NCBI GenBank assembly: GCA_034007295.1
Contig: JAVERC010000011.1
Span: 1 to 64,000 of the forward strand
DNA: 64,000 bases
Source: JACKCP01 sp034007295
Lineage (GTDB): Bacteria > Desulfobacterota > Desulfobacteria > Desulfobacterales > JACKCP01
Reading direction: 5' to 3'
Under the pieces are notes generated by a model. It made no database searches and was not told the DNA's origin. It was given only the letters and a program-made list of their open reading frames with translations. Within the stretch, counting starts at the first letter, position 1. Each line of letters starts with the position of its first letter. Below, in pieces: positions 18,139 to 26,348 of the stretch. Both the position numbers and the translations under genes were made by a program.

Positions 18139-18765
18139 TTACTGCTTTATAACAGCAAGTTTTGCAGCAAGAGCAAAAAATACAAGTCCGGCAGTTTTGT
18201 TTAAAAAAGACTGTGCTTTTTTTGATTTTGAAAACCATGTTCCAATTGTTCCTGCAAGAAAGGCAATTGAACCAAAAATTAAAATTGTTGCAACAATAAA
18301 TATAAGTCCGAGAAAAATAATCTGAATGGGAACAGAACCCCTTTCAGGAGAAGCAAACTGAGGAAGAAAGGCAAGGAAAAATATTGAAACCTTTGGATTT
18401 GTAATGTTCATTATTATTCCCCTTGAATAAAGCTTTGAAAAGGATAATTTCTGCTGTTCTGAGTTAATAAATTCTGATGAACCTGCTCTAAAGCTCATCC
18501 ATGCAAGATATAAAAGATATAACGCTCCGGCATATTTTAAAATATTAAAGGCAATTACAGATGTTTTAAATATTACTGCAACTCCAAGTGCAACAGCTGT
18601 GGTGTGAAAAATAAGTCCTGTACAAAGTCCTAAAGTTACAAAAATTCCTGAAATCCGTCCAAAAATTGCAGACTGGGTAAGTACAAAAATATTGTCAGGC
18701 CCTGGTGCAAGAGCAAGGATAACCGATGCTAAAAAAAAAGTAATAAAAACATCTGCAGGAATCAT
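18139..18765 (-). CDS. LysE/RhtB-family amino-acid exporter
   Basis: Inner-membrane exporter of 208 residues with five to six hydrophobic segments and the family motif LALAPGPDNIFVLTQ near residue 20. Members export basic amino acids, homoserine, threonine or related metabolites by proton antiport; the substrate cannot be read from the sequence. A TTG frame opens at 18822, but GGAG six bases before the ATG at 18765 fixes the shorter start MIPADVF. It stands alone, convergent with the sensor kinase. Its promoter region lies before the divergent TPP riboswitch. Confidence 0.87.
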   Translation of the reverse strand: MIPADVFITFFLASVILALAPGPDNIFVLTQSAIFGRISGIFVTLGLCTGLIFHTTAVALGVAVIFKTSVIAFNILKYAGALYLLYLAWMSFRAGSSEFINSEQQKLSFSKLYSRGIIMNITNPKVSIFFLAFLPQFASPERGSVPIQIIFLGLIFIVATILIFGSIAFLAGTIGTWFSKSKKAQSFLNKTAGLVFFALAAKLAVIKQ

Positions 18766-18933
18766 TTTTATCTCCATTGATTTAAAGTTGTTAAAAAAAA
18801 TTACTGGCTTTTTATCACACAAATAAGGATTTAAAACAAAAATAATTTCTTTACATTTGAAAATTTATAAAATAGCATTTTTTTCATCTGAACTGAGCTT
18901 TGTTTTTAAAAGTATGGTTCAAATATAAAATAT

Positions 18934-19023
18934 AGCTGGGGGTGCCTTTAAATAAGGCTGAGAGGAAAAAATTTTTCCAACCCTTGGAACCTGATGCAGT
19001 TAGTACTGCCGAAGGGAAGCCGA
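18934..19023 (+). ncRNA. TPP riboswitch (THI element)
   Basis: Contains the conserved thi-box blocks in order: GGGGGTGCC, GGCTGAGA, ACCCTTGGAACCTGATGCAG, TTAGTACTGCC and GAAGGGAA. It binds thiamine pyrophosphate and lowers expression of the downstream thiazole genes. A Rho-independent terminator follows 22 bases later, so control is probably by transcription termination. It lies 350 to 260 bases before thiS. Confidence 0.95.
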
Positions 19024-19044
19024 AAAAAATGAGATAATATTTTT

Positions 19045-19083
19045 AAAAGGCTTGCCTTCAAAAGAGGGCAGGCCTTTTTTGTT
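19045..19083 (+). terminator. Riboswitch-controlled intrinsic terminator
   Basis: Arms 19045-19059 (AAAAGGCTTGCCTTC) and 19064-19078 form a near-perfect stem with a short loop, and a T-run continues to about 19082. Placed directly after the TPP aptamer, it is the expected expression platform. Confidence 0.88.
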
Positions 19084-19116
19084 TTTAAAAAAAAGTAAGT
19101 TTTCAGTTTAAAGGGG

Positions 19117-19220
19117 AATGGCTGCTGCATTCTTTCTGAGCCTCATTCTCGCTTTGCTTTGATGCATGAGATAAAAAACTATCTCATGAAACCGGTTCAG
19201 AAAAAATACAGCATCCATTT
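19117..19220 (+). other. Palindromic structured leader segment between riboswitch terminator and thiS
   Basis: An imperfect 27-base inverted repeat (19117-19142 against 19194-19220) encloses a perfect nine-base hairpin CATGAGATA / TATCTCATG at 19165-19173 and 19180-19188. No T-run follows, so it is not a simple terminator. It is transcribed only when the TPP terminator is read through. It could be a second RNA control element, an mRNA-stability structure or a small palindromic repeat. I do not recognise a known class. Confidence 0.6.
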
Positions 19221-19281
19221 TTCCAGGAAACTTGTTTTTTAAGTATTAAACTCAATAGTTACAAAAAAATACGGAGGCAGG

Positions 19282-19482
19282 ATGATAATAATTTTAAACG
19301 GAAAAGAAGAAGAAGTTCCAAAGGAAATAACGCTTAATGATTTTTTAAAATCAAAGGATGCTGATTTTGATGAAATAGTAGTTGAGTTAAATGAATCTGT
19401 TATTGAAACAGAAAATTACAATAAAACAATTTTAAAGGAAAATGACAGACTTGAAGTTTTAAGGTTTGTGGGAGGCGGATGA
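19282..19482 (+). CDS. thiS: Sulfur carrier protein ThiS
   Basis: A 66-residue ubiquitin-like sulfur carrier for thiazole synthesis. It begins MIIILNGKEEEVP and ends FVGGG, giving the C-terminal Gly-Gly that is adenylated and thiocarboxylated. ATG start with a GGAGGCAGG ribosome site. The stop overlaps the thiG start, so the two are coupled. First gene of the operon after the TPP riboswitch. Confidence 0.94.
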   Translation: MIIILNGKEEEVPKEITLNDFLKSKDADFDEIVVELNESVIETENYNKTILKENDRLEVLRFVGGG

Positions 19483-20258
19483 TGGAAGACTTTTTGGAAA
19501 TCGGCGGAAAAAAACTTAAAAGCAGGCTTTTTACAGGAACCGGGAAATATTTCAATGATTCACTTATTCCTGAAGTAATAGAAAAATCTGAGTGTGAGGT
19601 TATAACTCTAGCTTTACGAAGGGTTGATTTTAATTCAAAAACAGAAAATGTTACAGATTATATTCCAAAGCACATGACTCTTCTTCCAAACACTTCAGGA
19701 GCAAGAAACCATGATGAGGCTGTAAGAATTGCAAGGCTTGCAAGAGCATGCGGATGCGGAAACTGGGTAAAGATTGAAGTTATTTCAGATACAAAATATC
19801 TTTTCCCGGACAACCACGAAACACTTAAAGCTTCAGAAATTCTTGTAAAGGAAGGTTTTGTTGTTCTTCCCTATATAAGCCCTGATTTTGTTGTTGCAAA
19901 ACAGCTTGAGCAGGCCGGAGTTTCTGCTGTAATGCCCCTTGGTGCACCAATAGGTTCAAACAGAGGACTTAAAACAAAGGAAATGATTCAGATTTTAATT
20001 GATGAAATTAAAGTGCCTGTAATTGTTGATGCAGGAATAGGAAAACCTTCCCATGCCTGCGAAGCAATGGAAATGGGAGCTGACGCATGTCTTGTAAATA
20101 CAGCAATTGCATCATCAAGAAACCCTGTTCTAATGGCAGAAGCCTTTAAAAATGCAGTAAGTGCAGGAAGAAAATGTTTTCTTGCAAAAGCAGGAAAAGT
20201 AAGTTCAAAGGCAAATGCTTCATCGCCTTTAACAGGTTTTTTGAATCAGGAGAATTAA
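19479..20258 (+). CDS. thiG: Thiazole synthase ThiG
   Basis: TIM-barrel enzyme of 259 residues that condenses deoxyxylulose phosphate, dehydroglycine and ThiS thiocarboxylate into the thiazole. Visible conserved segments are SRLFTGTGKY, the lysine-bearing WVKIEVISD, AVMPLGAPIGSNRGL, PVIVDAGIGKPSHA and DACLVNTAIA. Tandem ATG codons at 19479 and 19482 leave a one-residue doubt about the start. Two bases separate it from thiH. Confidence 0.96.
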   Translation: MMEDFLEIGGKKLKSRLFTGTGKYFNDSLIPEVIEKSECEVITLALRRVDFNSKTENVTDYIPKHMTLLPNTSGARNHDEAVRIARLARACGCGNWVKIEVISDTKYLFPDNHETLKASEILVKEGFVVLPYISPDFVVAKQLEQAGVSAVMPLGAPIGSNRGLKTKEMIQILIDEIKVPVIVDAGIGKPSHACEAMEMGADACLVNTAIASSRNPVLMAEAFKNAVSAGRKCFLAKAGKVSSKANASSPLTGFLNQEN

Positions 20259-20259
20259 A

Positions 20260-21363
20260 ATGGATTTTTATGAAATAATTAAAGAATACAAAGACCTTGA
20301 TTTTGATAGCATTTTTAACAATATAACAAAAAATCAGGTTATTGATGTTTTGGATAAAGAGACCCTTACAAAAGATGATTTTTTTGTCCTTCTTTCACCA
20401 CAGGCTGAAAATTTTTTGGAAGAAATGGCAGTAAAGGCAAATGAAATAACCTTAAGGCAGTTTGGAAGAGTAATTACTTTATTTACTCCGATGTATATTT
20501 CAAATTATTGTATAAACAGCTGTGTTTACTGCGGATATAACTGCAAAAATAAAATTTTGAGAAAACATCTTACATATGATGAAATTGAAAAAGAGGCAGA
20601 ATTTATTTCATCATCCGGATTAAAGCATATTCTTGTTTTAACAGGTGAAGACAAAAAAAAGGCAACTCCCGAATATGTCAGCAAAGCCTGTGAAATTTTA
20701 AAAAAATATTTTACAGCAATTGCAATTGAAATTTATCCAATGACAATTGATGAGTACAAAATGGTAGTTGAAGCAGGAGGAGATTCTTTAACAGTTTATC
20801 AGGAAACATACAATGAAGAGCTTTATGCAAAGCTTCATCCGGCCGGCCCTAAAAGCGACTACAGATTCAGGCTTGATACTCCCAAAAGAGGAGCAATTGC
20901 CAATATGAGGTCAATAAATATAGGAGCTCTTCTTGGACTTGCTGAGTGGAAAAAGGAAATGTTTTTTACAGGCCTTCATGCAGACTGTCTTTTCAGAGAA
21001 TACCCTGACACTGAAATAAGTGTTTCACTTCCAAGAATAAGACCACATGAAGGCGATTTTATGCCGGATTATGATGTGACAGATAAAAATATGGTTCAGA
21101 TTATGACAGCCTTAAGGCTTTTTATGCCAAGGTGTGGAATTACAATATCCACAAGGGAAAATATGGAGTTTAGGAACAATATTTTGCCCCTTGGAGTTAC
21201 TAAAATGTCAGCCGGAGTTTCTACAAAAGTAGGAGGCCACACCCAGGAAGAAAAAGATACAGGCCAGTTTGATATTTCAGATACAAGAAGCGTTGTTGAA
21301 ATGGCATCGGATTTAAGAGGGTTTGGTTATCAGCCTGTATATAAAGACTGGCAGTATATTTAG
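20260..21363 (+). CDS. thiH: 2-iminoacetate synthase ThiH (radical SAM)
   Basis: Oxygen-sensitive radical SAM lyase of 367 residues that cleaves tyrosine to make dehydroglycine for ThiG. The iron-sulfur motif CxxxCxxC is C84, C88 and C91 (CINSCVYCGYNC). Further family segments are ILVLTGED, YQETYNEELY and SLPRIRP. Using ThiH rather than the oxygen-dependent ThiO fits an anaerobe. GGAG ribosome site. Confidence 0.96.
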   Translation: MDFYEIIKEYKDLDFDSIFNNITKNQVIDVLDKETLTKDDFFVLLSPQAENFLEEMAVKANEITLRQFGRVITLFTPMYISNYCINSCVYCGYNCKNKILRKHLTYDEIEKEAEFISSSGLKHILVLTGEDKKKATPEYVSKACEILKKYFTAIAIEIYPMTIDEYKMVVEAGGDSLTVYQETYNEELYAKLHPAGPKSDYRFRLDTPKRGAIANMRSINIGALLGLAEWKKEMFFTGLHADCLFREYPDTEISVSLPRIRPHEGDFMPDYDVTDKNMVQIMTALRLFMPRCGITISTRENMEFRNNILPLGVTKMSAGVSTKVGGHTQEEKDTGQFDISDTRSVVEMASDLRGFGYQPVYKDWQYI

Positions 21364-21397
21364 TGTTTGGTGAATCATTTTTAGAACCTAAATTGAG

Positions 21398-21447
21398 CGG
21401 TTTCCAATTTTAGTGTATTTTTGCATTAAAATTGGAAACCGGATTTT
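21398..21447 (+). terminator. Hairpin with T-run between thiH and thiF
   Basis: Perfect 15-base arms CGGTTTCCAATTTTA (21398-21412) and its complement (21427-21441) are followed by TTTTTT. It looks like an intrinsic terminator after thiH, so thiF and thiE may be expressed at a lower level. The left flank AACCTAAATTGAGCGG matches the ends of the outer repeats at 52876-53214, so this may be a repeat remnant doing a terminator's job. Confidence 0.7.
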
Positions 21448-21492
21448 TTAAAAATATAAAATTTAAGACTAAAATAATGGACAAATTTATAA

Positions 21493-22104
21493 ATGAATGA
21501 ATTTGAAAAAGGAATTAATTCCTATCTTGGAAGGGAGAAATATTTTTTTTTAAAAGAAATAAAAATTGCTGTATTAGGTGCAGGAGGCCTTGGTTCAAAT
21601 TGTGCCTTTAATCTTGTAAGGTGCGGTTTTTCAAAATTTGTTCTAATAGATTTTGATATTGTTGAACCGTCAAATTTAAACAGGCAGTTTTATTTTCTAA
21701 GTCAAGTTGGAAAACCAAAGGTAGAAGCTTTGAAAAAAAATCTTTTACAGATAAACTCTGCTATTGAAGTTGAAACCTTGAATACAAAAATTCAATCAAA
21801 AGAGGATTTAAAAGCATTTGATGATTTTGATGCAATAATAGAAGCCTTTGACCAGACAAAATATAAAAAAATTACAGCAGAATATTTCATGAAAAGAAAA
21901 AATCTTCTTGTTACTGGTTCAGGCATTGCAGGATATGGAAACAGCGACAGGATAAAAGTTAAAAAAATAAGTGAAACTTTTTATATGGTTGGAGATATGA
22001 TTTCAGAGTCAAATGAAAAAAATCCCCCTTTTTCGCCTTGTGTAAATATTGCTGCTGCAAAGCAGGCGGATATTGTTTTAAATTTTTTTTTAGAAAACAG
22101 GTAG
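21493..22104 (+). CDS. thiF: ThiS adenylyltransferase ThiF (short, family 2)
   Basis: E1-like enzyme of 203 residues that activates the ThiS C-terminus with ATP. The nucleotide-binding GAGGLGSN motif begins near residue 32, and the conserved DFDIVEPSNLNRQF segment follows at about 53-66. It is shorter than E. coli ThiF and lacks the zinc-binding CxxC pairs, as in the short ThiF family found in many anaerobes. It stands 129 bases after thiH, beyond a terminator-like hairpin. Confidence 0.9.
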   Translation: MNEFEKGINSYLGREKYFFLKEIKIAVLGAGGLGSNCAFNLVRCGFSKFVLIDFDIVEPSNLNRQFYFLSQVGKPKVEALKKNLLQINSAIEVETLNTKIQSKEDLKAFDDFDAIIEAFDQTKYKKITAEYFMKRKNLLVTGSGIAGYGNSDRIKVKKISETFYMVGDMISESNEKNPPFSPCVNIAAAKQADIVLNFFLENR

Positions 22105-22173
22105 TTTATCAGGTGAAAACTTATCAAAAAGCCGTTCCATTTTAAACTGAACCGTTACCAAAGGAGAAAATAA

Positions 22174-22803
22174 ATGGCTGTTTTTCAAGATACAGATATT
22201 TACTGCATAACAGATGAAAAGCATTCAAAAGGCCGTGATAATATTTTTGTAGTAAAAAAAATGCTTGAAAGCGGAATAAAAATTATCCAGTACAGGGAAA
22301 AATTCAAGCCAATGAAGGAAAAATATCTTGAATGTATTGAAATAAGAGAACTTACAAAAAAATATAATTCAACCTTTATTGTAAATGACCATGTTGACCT
22401 TGCAATTTTATGCAATGCAGACGGAGTTCATATAGGCCAGGATGACCTTCCTTTAAAAGAAGTAAGAAAAATTATGGGAAGCACAAAAATAATCGGCATT
22501 TCAACACATAACCCTTCCCAGGCAGTTGAAGCTGAAAAATCAGGAGCTGATTATATAGGAGTAGGGCCGATATTTAAAACTTCAACAAAAGTTGATGTAT
22601 GTGAGCCTGTAGGTTTGACTTATCTTGATTTTGTTGTGAGAAATATAAAAATTCCCTTTGTTGCAATAGGCGGAATAAAGGAAAAAAATCTTTTGTCTGT
22701 TGTTGAAAGGGGAGCAAGGTGTGCGGCCCTTGTTACTGAAATTACAGAGGCTGAAAATATAGAAGAAAAAATTTTAAATTTGAGAAAGATTTTTAAATTG
22801 TAG
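22174..22803 (+). CDS. thiE: Thiamine-phosphate synthase ThiE
   Basis: Joins hydroxymethylpyrimidine pyrophosphate and thiazole phosphate to give thiamine phosphate. The 209-residue TIM barrel shows YCITDE, QYREK, FIVNDHVDLA, ADGVHIGQDDLP, GISTHNP, DYIGVGPIFKTSTK and VAIGGI, all characteristic. AAAGGAG ribosome site. Last gene of the thiazole cluster; pyrimidine genes (thiC, thiD) are not in the window. Confidence 0.95.
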   Translation: MAVFQDTDIYCITDEKHSKGRDNIFVVKKMLESGIKIIQYREKFKPMKEKYLECIEIRELTKKYNSTFIVNDHVDLAILCNADGVHIGQDDLPLKEVRKIMGSTKIIGISTHNPSQAVEAEKSGADYIGVGPIFKTSTKVDVCEPVGLTYLDFVVRNIKIPFVAIGGIKEKNLLSVVERGARCAALVTEITEAENIEEKILNLRKIFKL

Positions 22804-22956
22804 AAATCTTTTTATTCTTGACCTTGCCCTAAGGGGAAAGTGGAAAATTTTTCTGGTTGGTGAAAAATAATGGCAGGTCGGGAATAAAATTTTTTTACAG
22901 TTAATTCAATGTGATTCTTAAAAAGTATTCTCCCTGCAAAAATCTTATTCATTGAT

Positions 22957-23106
22957 TAAATAGTGGCTGGCCGAAAACAAGTATTTTGTTTCATTCAAGG
23001 AAAATGAAAAATTTAACCTTTAGGATACATTGAGTATTTTGAGGATTAAATTTTGAATCTGAATTTAGAATGGACAAAAAAGGCCGTTTTAGTTCAGCAA
23101 CTAAAT
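22957..23106 (-). repeat. Dispersed ~150-bp intergenic repeat, reverse copy
   Basis: Well-preserved copy in the orientation opposite to the other full copies in base coordinates, but the same relative to gene direction: the right end TAAATAGTGGCTGGCCGAAAAC faces the thiE 3' end, and the left end (ending GTTCAGCAACTAAAT) faces the glycyl radical enzyme start 14 bases away. The remaining 150 bases between thiE and the repeat hold no gene I can support. Confidence 0.8.
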
Positions 23107-23119
23107 ACATGGGGGAAAT

Positions 23120-25504
23120 ATGGAGCCTGAAAAAAAATTTAGTCTTTCTAAAAGGATTCAAACACTTAAAGAAGCATACCTGAAAGTAAAACCAAGCATT
23201 ACAATTGAAAGAGCTATTGCCTACACAGAAATTTATAAAGAAAACCCAACTCTTCCTAAAAATCTTCTCCGTGCAAAGGGTTTTAAAAGAGCATGTGAAA
23301 AAGCTCCGATCCTTATTCAGGAGAATGAGCTTATTGTCGGCCATCCCTGCGGAAAGCCACGTGCCGGAGCCTTTTCCCCTGATACTGCATGGCGTTGGCT
23401 TAAAGATGAACTTGATTCAATAGGAGAAAGGCCGCAAGACCCATATTTTATAAGCGAAAAAGATAAAAAAATAATGAGGGAAGAGCTTTTTCCATTCTGG
23501 GAGGGAAAATCCCTTGATGAAGAATGTGAAAAAAAGTTCAGACAGGAAGGATTATGGGAATTTTCAGCTGAAGCCTTTGTAAGTGATTTAAGTTATCATC
23601 ATACAAGCGGAGGCGGGGATACAAGTCCGGGCTATGATATAATCCTGTTTAAAAAAGGAATAAACGGCATAAAGGCTGAAGCACAATCTTATCTTCAAAA
23701 GCTTACCAGCGAAAACGACACAGAAAAAATTAATTTTTATCACGCAGCTATCGAGATTTGTGACGGTATTCTTGTTTATTCAAAAAGGGTTGCAGACCAT
23801 GCAAGACATCTTGCCGAAAATGAAAATGATGAAAAAAGAAAGGCAGAGCTTGAAAAAATAGCTCATGTAAACAGCCGGGTGCCTGCAAATCCTCCGGAAA
23901 CCTTTCAGGAAGCTCTTCAGTCTCTGTGGACAATTCAGTCTCTTTTTATTCTTGAGGAAAACCAGTGCAGCACATCCCTTGGACGTTTTGATCAGTATGT
24001 ATACCCATGTTATGAAAGTGATATAAAAACAGGTGCTATTGATGAAAAACAGGCTTTTGAACTTATGAGCTGCTTTATTTTAAAATGTTCGGAAGTCGTA
24101 TGGTATACCCCTGGTGCAACTGCAAAATATTTTGCAGGATATATGCCTTTTATCAACATGTGTGTCGGAGGTCAGAAAAGAAACGGCGGTGACGGAACAA
24201 ATGAGCTTACCTATCTTGTTATGGATGCCGTTGCAAAAGTCGGTGTATATCAGCCTTCTCTGGCATGCAGGATTTATAATCAGTCTCCAAAGGAATATCT
24301 TGAAAAAATAGTTGATATTGTAAGAGCCGGAGGGGGGATGCCAGCCTGTCATTTTGATGATGCACACATTAAAATGATGCTTCGTAAGGGTTTTGATTAT
24401 GATGATGCAAGGGACTATTGTCTGATGGGGTGTGTTGAACCCCAGAAGTCTGGAAAGATCCACCAGTGGACAGCAGGTGGCTTTACACAGTGGCCCATTG
24501 CCATAGAATTTGTTTTCAGCAGAGGTGTTTTAAAGTCATACGGAAGCAGGCAGGGGCTTGATACCGGCAGTATTGATGATATTTATTCATATGAAGATTT
24601 TGAAAAAGCCGTAAAAACTCAGCTTGATTATATTATTGATCTTACAGCTAAAGGAACGGTTATAAACCAGGAGCTTGTAAGAGATATGATGCCGACTCCA
24701 TATATGTCACTGTTTGTGGACGGATGCATGGAAAAGGGAAAAGACGTTACAGCAGGAGGTGCCGTTTTGTATGATGGGCCTGGCACTATTTTTGCCGGAC
24801 TTGGAACCTATGCAGACAGTATGGCCTCGATAAAGAAGCTTGTTTTTGACGATAAAAAATATTCATTAAAAGATATAAAAGAAGCAATGGATGCAAACTG
24901 GAAAGGTTATGAAAAGATCAGGAAAGACTGCTTAAATGCTCCAAAATACGGTAACGACGATGAATATGCAGATTTAATTGCAGCAGATATAATTGATTAT
25001 ACTGAAAAAAAGATTAACTCAAAAAAATCTTTATATGCCAGAATGATACATGGTACCCTGTCCCAGTCTTTTAACACTCCGCTAGGTGAGATGATAGCAG
25101 CTACTCCAGACGGCCGTTTGTCAGGAGCTCCCTTATCTGATGGAATGAGTCCTTCTCAGGGAGCAGACAAAAAAGGACCAACTGCAATTATAAAGTCTGT
25201 AGCCAGACTCAATGTTGAGACCATGAACCTTGGAATGGCCCATAATTTCAAGCTTATGAACGGATGTCTTGAGACTTCAGAAGGAAAACAGGGGCTTATT
25301 GCGCTTCTTCGGACAGCATCAGTTCTTGGGAACGGGCAGATGCAGTTTAACTATAATGATAATGAAACCCTGAGAAAGGCACAGGAAAATCCTGAGGAAT
25401 ACAGAGGGCTTATCGTAAGAGTTGCGGGTTATTGTGCTTATTTTGTGGAACTTTGCAAAGAGGTTCAGGATGAAATTATAAGCAGAACTGTTCTTGATGC
25501 CTGA
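23120..25504 (+). CDS. Glycyl radical enzyme, choline TMA-lyase (CutC)-type
   Basis: A 794-residue glycyl radical enzyme. The thiyl-radical Cys is C438 in GCVEP, with base E440, and the glycyl radical is G770 in RVAGY. The pattern SYHHTSGGGDTSPG (Y159, D167), F344, T451 and the C-to-G spacing of 332 residues match choline TMA-lyase CutC as I remember it. One choline-pocket position that is Tyr in CutC (Y506 in Desulfovibrio numbering) is F455 here, so the substrate may differ. The N-terminus is about 50 residues shorter than the standard form. No radical SAM activase (CutD-like) and no microcompartment genes are adjacent, so activation must come from an unlinked gene. A repeat lies just upstream and a strong terminator downstream. 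Confidence 0.85.
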   Translation: MEPEKKFSLSKRIQTLKEAYLKVKPSITIERAIAYTEIYKENPTLPKNLLRAKGFKRACEKAPILIQENELIVGHPCGKPRAGAFSPDTAWRWLKDELDSIGERPQDPYFISEKDKKIMREELFPFWEGKSLDEECEKKFRQEGLWEFSAEAFVSDLSYHHTSGGGDTSPGYDIILFKKGINGIKAEAQSYLQKLTSENDTEKINFYHAAIEICDGILVYSKRVADHARHLAENENDEKRKAELEKIAHVNSRVPANPPETFQEALQSLWTIQSLFILEENQCSTSLGRFDQYVYPCYESDIKTGAIDEKQAFELMSCFILKCSEVVWYTPGATAKYFAGYMPFINMCVGGQKRNGGDGTNELTYLVMDAVAKVGVYQPSLACRIYNQSPKEYLEKIVDIVRAGGGMPACHFDDAHIKMMLRKGFDYDDARDYCLMGCVEPQKSGKIHQWTAGGFTQWPIAIEFVFSRGVLKSYGSRQGLDTGSIDDIYSYEDFEKAVKTQLDYIIDLTAKGTVINQELVRDMMPTPYMSLFVDGCMEKGKDVTAGGAVLYDGPGTIFAGLGTYADSMASIKKLVFDDKKYSLKDIKEAMDANWKGYEKIRKDCLNAPKYGNDDEYADLIAADIIDYTEKKINSKKSLYARMIHGTLSQSFNTPLGEMIAATPDGRLSGAPLSDGMSPSQGADKKGPTAIIKSVARLNVETMNLGMAHNFKLMNGCLETSEGKQGLIALLRTASVLGNGQMQFNYNDNETLRKAQENPEEYRGLIVRVAGYCAYFVELCKEVQDEIISRTVLDA

Positions 25505-25507
25505 TTA

Positions 25508-25548
25508 TTTGCCGGAGTCTTGAATAAAGATTCCGGCAAAAGTTTTTT
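25508..25548 (+). terminator. Intrinsic terminator after the glycyl radical enzyme gene
   Basis: Arms TTTGCCGGA (25508-25516) and TCCGGCAAA (25532-25540) are perfect complements, followed by a T-run. It sits between convergent genes and can stop both. Confidence 0.88.
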
Positions 25549-26155
25549 ACTGATTAAGAGCTTCTTTTATTTTTGAAACAGCAAGTTTAATTTCTTCAGG
25601 ACTTAGTTTTCCTTCCTTGAAAAAAAGAACTTTTCCTTGTTTATCAACAATAATTACAGCAGACTCTTTTTTCTTCAGCCCCCATGTTTCAAGAGCTTTT
25701 CCTTTTTCATCTGTTACATAATATGCATAGGGAAATTCTTCCTGGCTTCCGTGAAATCTTGATGAAGCAATTTTTGATGTTCCCCACAAGGCATCGTCCA
25801 TATTTAAAATTGTTGTTGTTTTGTATGGAGAATCAGGAAGATGTGCCGGGAAATCAGCTTCAATAAGAGCATCTATATAGTCTTTATTTATGTCGTCAAT
25901 GCCTGTTCTTGCAGCAAGATGATAAATTGTTGAAACTTTACCTTCAATGTCTTTTGTCGACCATGGCTTGTAAGTAATTTTGGCATCTTTTTTTAAATTC
26001 ATTTTTCCGTCTTTTATTTCATAGTCAAAAGTAAATATACCTTTGTCTTCAATGGAAACTTCAGGGATTTTTTCGCCTACTTTTATTTCAGCTGAAACTG
26101 TAGATGAAACAAGAAATGTTAAAATTAAAGCCTGAATAAAAAAAAATTTTTTCAT
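25547..26155 (-). CDS. YtfJ-family periplasmic thioredoxin-like protein
   Basis: A 202-residue exported protein with a signal peptide (FFFIQALILTFLVSSTVSAE). The mature part follows the YtfJ pattern: KVGEKIPEVSIEDKG, YKPWSTKDIEGKVSTIYHLAART, PYKTTTILNMDDALWGTS and ESAVIIVDKQGKVLFFKEGKLSPEEI. The fold is thioredoxin-like but no redox CxxC is present, so oxidoreductase activity is unlikely. The family has no firmly known function. It stands alone, convergent with the glycyl radical enzyme. Confidence 0.8.
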   Translation of the reverse strand: MKKFFFIQALILTFLVSSTVSAEIKVGEKIPEVSIEDKGIFTFDYEIKDGKMNLKKDAKITYKPWSTKDIEGKVSTIYHLAARTGIDDINKDYIDALIEADFPAHLPDSPYKTTTILNMDDALWGTSKIASSRFHGSQEEFPYAYYVTDEKGKALETWGLKKKESAVIIVDKQGKVLFFKEGKLSPEEIKLAVSKIKEALNQ

Positions 26156-26348
26156 TTTAATGCCCTTTTTTGATTGATTTGTGTTTGTTTTAAAAATTAG
26201 GATTTTATTTTAGAACAAAGTTTCTTTTATATAAATAAGAAATTTAAGGTCTTATTGCTTTTACAGAAAAAATTTTTTAAAGTTTAGACTAAGTCAAATC
26301 AAAAAAAGTATTAAAAAAAATTTTACTATAATAACACCGGAGTCAAAA

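Noticed and set aside
18002..18325. Plus-strand open frame of 107 codons
   Set aside because: It lies antisense to the LysE gene and the LysE-like remnant and has no ribosome site or recognisable domain.
23013..23042. Short frame in the repeat (AAGGAA, then ATG AAA AAT TTA ... TGA) that looks like a leader peptide
   Set aside because: The start codon and frame are not conserved among copies (ATA at 53.1 kb, early stop at 57.5 kb), so it is a by-product of a conserved AT-rich block.
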